Source: an uncultured Coriobacteriia bacterium (GTDB taxonomy: Bacteria; Actinomycetota; Coriobacteriia; Coriobacteriales; QAMH01). From it: DNA of 7,969 bases. A program made the translations under genes and the position numbers. This document shows positions 4,679-7,969 of this stretch, in pieces. The notes below the pieces were generated by a model, which did not search any database, was not told where the DNA came from, and saw nothing but the letters and a program-made list of their open reading frames with translations. Position 1 is the stretch's first letter; the number at the start of each line of letters is the position of its first letter. Where the stretch lies: the NCBI GenBank assembly GCA_902493755.1, contig CABURF010000041.1, positions 1 to 7,969 of the forward strand, in the 5' to 3' direction.

Positions 4679-5224
4679 TTACTCGTCGCCTCCTTCTTCC
4701 TCAGTGGTGGCGGCAGCGGGGGCAGCTGCAGCGGTGCTCTCCTTGGCAGCCTTGGAGCGGCCACGAGCGGAATCCTTGGCATGGGCCTTGGCATACTCCG
4801 CAGCGCGCTCGGCGGCATCCTCGCGAATCACCATCTTGCACTTGATGGGCAGCTTGTTGATGGCAAGGCGCATGGCCTCGCGAGCATCGTCAGGCTGAAC
4901 GCCATCGATCTCGAACATGATGCGGCCAGGCTTGACAACGGCCACCCACTCTTCGGGATTGCCCTTGCCAGAACCCATGCGGGTCTCTGCCGGCTTCTTG
5001 GTAATGGGCTTGTCCGGGAAAATCGTGATCCACACGCGGCCGCCACGCTTCATGTAGCGGGTCATGGCGATACGTGCAGCCTCGATCTGACGGTTGGTAA
5101 TCCAATGCGACTCGAGGGCCTGAATGCCGTAGGAGCCAAAGTTGAGGTTGTTGCCTCCCTTGGACTTACCCTTCATGGAGCCGCGCTGAACCTTACGGTG
5201 CTTGATGCGCTTGGGCATTAACAT
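4679..5224 (-). CDS. rplP: Large-subunit ribosomal protein uL16 (L16) with long C-terminal tail
   Basis: L16 binds near the central protuberance and helps shape the A-site tRNA path. The core is normal: MPKRIKHRKVQRG at the start, SHWITNRQIEAARIA (39-53), RVWITIFPDKPITKKP (63-78) and RMGSGKGNPEEWVAVVKPG (82-100). Arg82 in that motif is the counterpart of the arginine hydroxylated in E. coli L16. After about residue 135 a tail of about 45 residues, rich in Ala, Lys, Ser and Glu, follows, while many bacterial L16 proteins end near 137-145. Two starts are possible: ATG at 5224 (MLMPK, SD spacing 8 nt, TAATG overlap with rpsC) or ATG at 5218 (MPK, the family N-terminus, spacing 14 nt). I keep the first because of spacing. 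The stop TAA directly abuts the rpmC ATG. Confidence 0.95.
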   Translation of the reverse strand: MLMPKRIKHRKVQRGSMKGKSKGGNNLNFGSYGIQALESHWITNRQIEAARIAMTRYMKRGGRVWITIFPDKPITKKPAETRMGSGKGNPEEWVAVVKPGRIMFEIDGVQPDDAREAMRLAINKLPIKCKMVIREDAAERAAEYAKAHAKDSARGRSKAAKESTAAAAPAAATTEEEGGDE

Positions 5225-5934
5225 TAGCGATCCCTCCTCTCGCCACGACGGCCACGGCCGCGACGCTGGGCAGACGTGCCTTCGAGCGCAGGATTCTTCT
5301 TGTCCTGGCCGGGAAGGACCTCGCCATAGTAGACCCAGACCTTGATGCCGCAGGAGCCCATCGTGGTGTGGGCGGTGGCAAAACCGTAGTCAATCATCGC
5401 ACGCAGGGTGTGCAGGGGCACGCGACCCTCACGGTACCACTCGCGGCGGCTCATCTCGGCGCCACCAAGGCGACCAGAGCACTGGATGCGGATGCCCTGG
5501 GCACCCGACTTGCGAGCGGACTGCACGGCCTTGCGCATGGCGCGACGGAACGCAACGCGTCCCTCGAGCTGCTCGGCGATAGACTGCGCGATGAGGTTCG
5601 CGTCGAGCTCGGGGCGCTTGACCTCGATAACCTCAACGCTCACGTGACCACCGGAGATCTTCTCGAGCTCCTTGCGAAGCACGTCGACCTCGGCGCCCTT
5701 CTTGCCGATAACGATGCCAGGACGGGCGGTCGTGATGATGACCTTGACCTTGTCGCCGGCTCGCTCGATCTCCACGCGAGAAAGGGCGGCATTGCTGAGC
5801 TTCTTCTCGACGTACTTGCGCAGCTTGAGATCGTTCTCGAGCGTGGCGGCGTAGTCGTTACCCGCATACCAGCGGCTGCGCCAATCCTCGGTGATGCCAA
5901 GGCGGAAGCCTGTCGGCTTAACTTTCTGACCCAT
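5224..5934 (-). CDS. rpsC: Small-subunit ribosomal protein uS3 (S3)
   Basis: This 236-residue protein is S3, on the solvent side of the 30S head at the mRNA entry channel, where with S4 and S5 it helps unwind mRNA. It begins MGQKVKPTGFRLGI. The type-2 KH domain lies at about residues 39-107, with the GKKG loop at 77-80 in the VIGKKGAEVD motif. The C-terminal domain contains RMGG-like SGRLGGAEMSRREWYREGRVPL elements (from about 153). The protein ends in a short basic tail rich in Arg/Gly (from about 224). Codons for the Arg-Arg pair in that tail contain AGGAGG, which serves rplP. The TAA stop overlaps the upstream rplP ATG by one base. Confidence 0.98.
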   Translation of the reverse strand: MGQKVKPTGFRLGITEDWRSRWYAGNDYAATLENDLKLRKYVEKKLSNAALSRVEIERAGDKVKVIITTARPGIVIGKKGAEVDVLRKELEKISGGHVSVEVIEVKRPELDANLIAQSIAEQLEGRVAFRRAMRKAVQSARKSGAQGIRIQCSGRLGGAEMSRREWYREGRVPLHTLRAMIDYGFATAHTTMGSCGIKVWVYYGEVLPGQDKKNPALEGTSAQRRGRGRRGERRDR

Positions 5935-5939
5935 GACCC

Positions 5940-6281
5940 TTACGCCTCCTCTCGCGTAGCTACGATGATGGTGATGTGGCTCGTGCGCTTCATGATGGGG
6001 CTTGCAGAACCCTTGGCGCGCGGGCGATAACGCTTCATGGTCGGACCCTCGTCGACATAGGCGGCCTTGACCACCAGATTCTCCGGTCGCACGCCGTACT
6101 TGTTCTCGGCGTTGGCGGCCGCAGATGCGACGACCTTGGAGACGACCTCAGAAATGGCACGCTCGTTGAAACGCAGGATGTCGAGCGCGTCGACAACTTC
6201 CTTGCCGCGAATCTTATCGACGACGATACGTGCCTTGCGCGGAGAAACGCGCACGTACTTTGCAACAGCTTTAGCTTGCAT
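5940..6281 (-). CDS. rplV: Large-subunit ribosomal protein uL22 (L22)
   Basis: This 113-residue protein is L22, which contacts all six 23S rRNA domains and whose beta-hairpin lines the exit tunnel. The start region AKYVRVSPRKARIVVD (residues 7-22) is typical. The hairpin corresponds to about residues 80-103, with tip residues MKRYRPRAKGSASPIMKR. In other bacteria deletions or insertions in this tip give macrolide resistance; none is seen here. The ATG follows a strong AGGAGG that overlaps the rpsS stop. The C-terminal E-E-A codons plus TAA supply an AGGAGG (5950-5945) for rpsC, whose ATG is 10 nt further on, so translation of the pair is probably coupled. Confidence 0.97.
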   Translation of the reverse strand: MQAKAVAKYVRVSPRKARIVVDKIRGKEVVDALDILRFNERAISEVVSKVVASAAANAENKYGVRPENLVVKAAYVDEGPTMKRYRPRAKGSASPIMKRTSHITIIVATREEA

Positions 6282-6292
6282 TTGCGCTCCTC

Positions 6293-6553
6293 CTAATCCT
6301 TCTTATGGGCGCGGAACGTGCGGGACGGGGAAAACTCGCCCAGCTTGTGTCCGACCATCGACTCGGTGACATAGACGGGGACGTGACGACGACCATCATG
6401 CACGGCGATGGTGTGGCCCACCATCTCGGGGAAGATCGTCGAAGAACGGCTCCAGGTCTTGATGACGTTTTTCTCGCCAGCCTCGTTCATCGCAATGATG
6501 CGCTCGAGGAGGCGCGGCTCCACGTAGGGGCCCTTTTTGAGACTTCTACTCAC
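6293..6553 (-). CDS. rpsS: Small-subunit ribosomal protein uS19 (S19), GTG start
   Basis: This 86-residue protein is S19, which sits in the head of the 30S subunit next to S13 and binds the 3' domain of 16S rRNA near the A-site finger contact. It starts MSRSLKKGPYVE and carries the conserved KTWSRSSTI (residues 32-40), HDGRRHVPVYV (52-62) and GHKLGEFSPSRTF (68-80) segments. The start codon is GTG (6553-6551). It is chosen because the family N-terminus begins there and AAGGAG lies 6 nt upstream. The stop is TAG and merges with the next ribosome binding site (TAGGAGGAG). Only 11 nt separate it from rplV. Confidence 0.97.
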   Translation of the reverse strand: MSRSLKKGPYVEPRLLERIIAMNEAGEKNVIKTWSRSSTIFPEMVGHTIAVHDGRRHVPVYVTESMVGHKLGEFSPSRTFRAHKKD

Positions 6554-6568
6554 GGTTATCTCCTTCGA

Positions 6569-7399
6569 TTACTTCTTGCGACGACGGATGATGAGCCTAC
6601 CCGACGCCTTCTTGGGGTTACGCGTACGATGACCCTTGGTGGGAACACCCCACGGGGTAACCGGATGGCGACCAGCGGACTTGTTCTTGCCCTCGCCACC
6701 ACCATGCGGGTGATCGACGGGGTTCATGACGGTACCGCGAACGGTAGGACGCACGCCCATCCAACGCTTGCGACCGGCCTTGCCGATGCGGATGTTGGAG
6801 TGCTCGGCGTTGCCGACCTCACCGACGGTAGCGCGGCAGTCGAGCAGAACGCGACGCATCTCGGAGCTCGGCATGCGCAGGATGGCGTAACCGCCCTCCT
6901 TGCCCATGAGCTGGATGCTCGTACCGGCGCTGCGTGCCATGGCGGCACCCTTGCCCGGCTGGAACTCGACGGCATGCACGAGCGTGCCGACGGGGATGTT
7001 GGCCAGCGGCAGGGCGTTACCCGGCTTAATGTCGGCCTCGGGGCCGGACTCGACAACGTCGCCGACCTTCAGGCCCTTGGGCTGCAGGATGTACGCCTTG
7101 GCGCCATCTGCATAGTTGAGCAGCGCGATGCGCGCAGAACGGTTCGGGTCGTACTCGATGGACGCGACCTTGGCCGGAATGCCATCCTTACGACGCTTGA
7201 AGTCGATCTTGCGATACTTGCGCTTATGACCGCCACCCTGGTGACGAGTCGTGATACGACCATAGTTATTGCGGCCGGCCTTCTTAGGCAACGGCTCGAG
7301 CAGCGACTTCTCGGGGGTCGTCGTCGTGATCTCTGCGAAATCAGAGACCGTCTGGAAACGACGTCCCGGGGAAGACGGCTTGTATTTCCTTACTCCCAT
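6569..7399 (-). CDS. rplB: Large-subunit ribosomal protein uL2 (L2)
   Basis: This 276-residue protein is L2, one of the most conserved ribosomal proteins. It is needed for subunit association and supports the peptidyl-transferase centre. It begins MGVRKYKPSSPGRR and has the central RNA-binding domain. The C-terminal signature HPHGGGEG lies at residues 230-237 and contains the histidine equivalent to the essential His229 of E. coli L2. It is followed by the usual Arg/Lys-rich end RRRKK. Length and both ends agree with the family. AAAGGAG lies 7 nt before the ATG. The gene ends in TAA, 15 nt before rpsS. A structured 165-nt spacer upstream is the notable context; the protein itself looks normal. 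Confidence 0.98.
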   Translation of the reverse strand: MGVRKYKPSSPGRRFQTVSDFAEITTTTPEKSLLEPLPKKAGRNNYGRITTRHQGGGHKRKYRKIDFKRRKDGIPAKVASIEYDPNRSARIALLNYADGAKAYILQPKGLKVGDVVESGPEADIKPGNALPLANIPVGTLVHAVEFQPGKGAAMARSAGTSIQLMGKEGGYAILRMPSSEMRRVLLDCRATVGEVGNAEHSNIRIGKAGRKRWMGVRPTVRGTVMNPVDHPHGGGEGKNKSAGRHPVTPWGVPTKGHRTRNPKKASGRLIIRRRKK

Positions 7400-7428
7400 G
7401 AACTAACTCCTTTGCTCCGATGGCCGCT

Positions 7429-7470
7429 CAACCGCTATGGGAACGGAGGTGGTGCACCTCCATACGGTTG
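7429..7470 (-). repeat. Long imperfect inverted repeat in the rplW-rplB spacer
   Basis: CAACCG (7470-7465) pairs with CGGTTG (7434-7429). TATGG (7464-7460) pairs with CCATA (7440-7436) across a single bulged base. AGGTG (7459-7455) pairs with CACCT (7451-7447), leaving a three-base loop and a six-base bulge. Sixteen base pairs in 42 nt are unlikely by chance. The hairpin ends 29 nt before the rplB start and is not followed by a T-run. Its apical part contains both an SD-like GGAGGTG and its complement CACCTCC, so an alternative apical fold of seven pairs exists. Confidence 0.75.
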
Positions 7471-7508
7471 TCGACTCCGGACTTACCACGGTGCCGGGTG
7501 GCTCCACA

Positions 7509-7520
7509 TCGAGCGCTCGA
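7509..7520. repeat. Perfect 12-bp palindrome in the rplW-rplB spacer
   Basis: TCGAGCGCTCGA reads the same on both strands. It lies between GGGTG/CACCC arms (7496-7500 and 7521-7525), so it could be the tip of a larger RNA hairpin, or a dyad bound by a protein at the DNA level. Nothing in the window tells these apart. Confidence 0.7.
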
Positions 7521-7564
7521 CACCCTTAAAGCCTCCCCGCACCAAGGGGAAACCCAGTAACCGA

Positions 7565-7852
7565 TTAATCCTGGCTTGCGAACAGCTCGATCTTGTCACC
7601 CTCGGCGAGCGTGACGATGGCCTTCTTCCAGGTGCGCGTACGGCCCTGCACATAGCGCTGACGCTTGGGCTTGGACTTCACGTTGGCGGTGTTTACCTTC
7701 GTGACGTGCACGTTGAAGATCTCCTCGATCGCCTTGGCAATCTCAATTTTGCTGGCGGTCTTGGCAACCTCGAACGTGTAGCGGTTGAAGTCCTGCATAT
7801 CAAACGAACGCTCGGTGATGATCGGGCGGATGATGATCTGACGTGCCTCCAT
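7565..7852 (-). CDS. rplW: Large-subunit ribosomal protein uL23 (L23)
   Basis: This 95-residue protein is L23, which binds 23S rRNA domain III beside the tunnel exit and serves as a docking site for trigger factor and the signal recognition particle. Family marks are the N-terminal RPIITERS (residues 9-16), the helix KIEIAKAIEEIFNV (about 35-48), a basic loop KPKRQR (61-66) and the WKKAIVTL strand (75-82). Length is normal for bacteria. The ATG at 7852 overlaps the rplD stop by one base, with AGGAGG 10 nt upstream inside rplD. The gene ends in TAA, and 165 nt of non-coding, repeat-rich sequence separate it from rplB, which is unusually far for this gene pair. Confidence 0.97.
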   Translation of the reverse strand: MEARQIIIRPIITERSFDMQDFNRYTFEVAKTASKIEIAKAIEEIFNVHVTKVNTANVKSKPKRQRYVQGRTRTWKKAIVTLAEGDKIELFASQD

Positions 7853-7969
7853 TAGCTCAGCACCTCCTGAACATACTCGACGGCGTCCTTGGTCATAACC
7901 AGAGACCCGTTGTCGAGCAGGTCGTAGGTGTTGGACTCGGAAGCGCCAATGACGCGAACCTTCTCGAGG
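7852..7969 (-). CDS. rplD: Large-subunit ribosomal protein uL4 (L4), C-terminal end only
   Basis: The reading frame entering from the right edge gives 38 residues before a TAA stop at 7854-7852. They include a VIGASESNTYDLLD stretch and end in EYVQEVLS. This matches the C-terminal part of bacterial L4, a 23S rRNA-binding protein whose long loop (outside the window) lines the exit tunnel; in E. coli L4 is also the autogenous repressor of the S10 operon. The identification rests on the YDLLD and LVMTKDAVE patterns and on the position directly before rplW. The stop overlaps the rplW start by one base (TAATG). The codons for Q-E-V contain AGGAGGTG (7868-7861), a complete match to the anti-Shine-Dalgarno sequence, so rplW translation is probably coupled to rplD. 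The N-terminal part lies outside the window. Confidence 0.93.
   Translation of the reverse strand, partial: LEKVRVIGASESNTYDLLDNGSLVMTKDAVEYVQEVLS

Larger units (their letters stand above)
7400..7564 (-). promoter_or_regulatory. 165-nt structured spacer upstream of rplB, candidate leader RNA
   Basis: There is no ORF with a recognisable product here. Several inverted repeats are visible. In transcript order they are: a GC hairpin TCCCC/GGGGA with a 7-nt loop (7550-7534); a possible nested arm in which GGTGC (7543-7539) pairs with GCACC (7494-7490) and GGGTG (7525-7521) with CACCC (7500-7496), enclosing a 12-bp palindrome (7509-7520); and a long hairpin at 7429-7470. The last 29 nt before the rplB ATG carry the ribosome binding site AAAGGAG. 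No hairpin is followed by a U-run, so an intrinsic terminator is unlikely. An autoregulatory leader, a processing site or a dispersed repeat are the options; I do not recognise a known RNA family. Confidence 0.5.

Noticed and set aside
6305..7855. Plus-strand open frame of 516 codons opposite rpsS, rplB and rplW
   Set aside because: It is antisense to three certain ribosomal genes, has no recognisable domain, and its protein is a low-complexity mix of Arg, Asp, Leu and Gly typical of shadow frames in G+C-rich genes. No good ribosome binding site was seen.
1..7969. CRISPR array, insertion sequence, prophage or defence genes
   Set aside because: No regularly spaced repeats, no transposase or integrase frame and no non-ribosomal gene was seen on either strand.

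Overview
The whole window is one strand-uniform ribosomal-protein operon read on the minus strand. From high to low coordinates it runs rplD (3' end only), rplW, rplB, rpsS, rplV, rpsC, rplP, rpmC, rpsQ, rplN, rplX, rplE, rpsN (zinc type), rpsH, rplF, rplR, rpsE, rpmD, rplO (5' end only). This is the classical S10 cluster followed directly by the spc cluster in standard bacterial order. No gene is missing, inserted or broken, and no protein-coding gene of a new kind is present.

The organism is probably an actinobacterium of the class Coriobacteriia (Collinsella/Olsenella-like). This is inferred from the moderately high G+C, the four-cysteine 61-residue S14, the four-cysteine L24 and the general look of the proteins. 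The genus cannot be settled from this window.

Layout: positions 7852-7969 and 7565-7852 hold the L4 tail and L23. A 165-nt spacer rich in inverted repeats follows at 7400-7564. A very tight block from 7399 to 3458 then encodes L2, S19, L22, S3, L16, L29, S17, L14 and L24. Its junctions range from 1-nt overlaps to 27 nt, and there is no room for a normal promoter or terminator between the S10 and spc parts. A 227-nt spacer (3231-3457) lies before rplE, and 102-nt spacers lie before rpsN (2586-2687) and rpsH (2298-2399). L6, L18, S5 and L30 are again tightly packed, and a 111-nt spacer (57-167) precedes rplO.

The genes supply parts of both ribosomal subunits in one transcript. Many junctions look translationally coupled: three are TAATG overlaps, one is TAAATG, and several Shine-Dalgarno sequences lie inside the end of the upstream gene. 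The unusual content is in the five long spacers. All contain inverted repeats that could fold in the transcript, the clearest being 3326-3438, 2634-2665, 7429-7470 and 132-157. None is followed by a U-run, so they do not look like ordinary intrinsic terminators. They may be leader or regulatory RNA, RNA-processing sites, or copies of a dispersed repeat. Two further points are that no TGA stop occurs among 18 visible stop codons, and that L16 carries a tail of about 45 residues whose codons contain the rpmC ribosome binding site.
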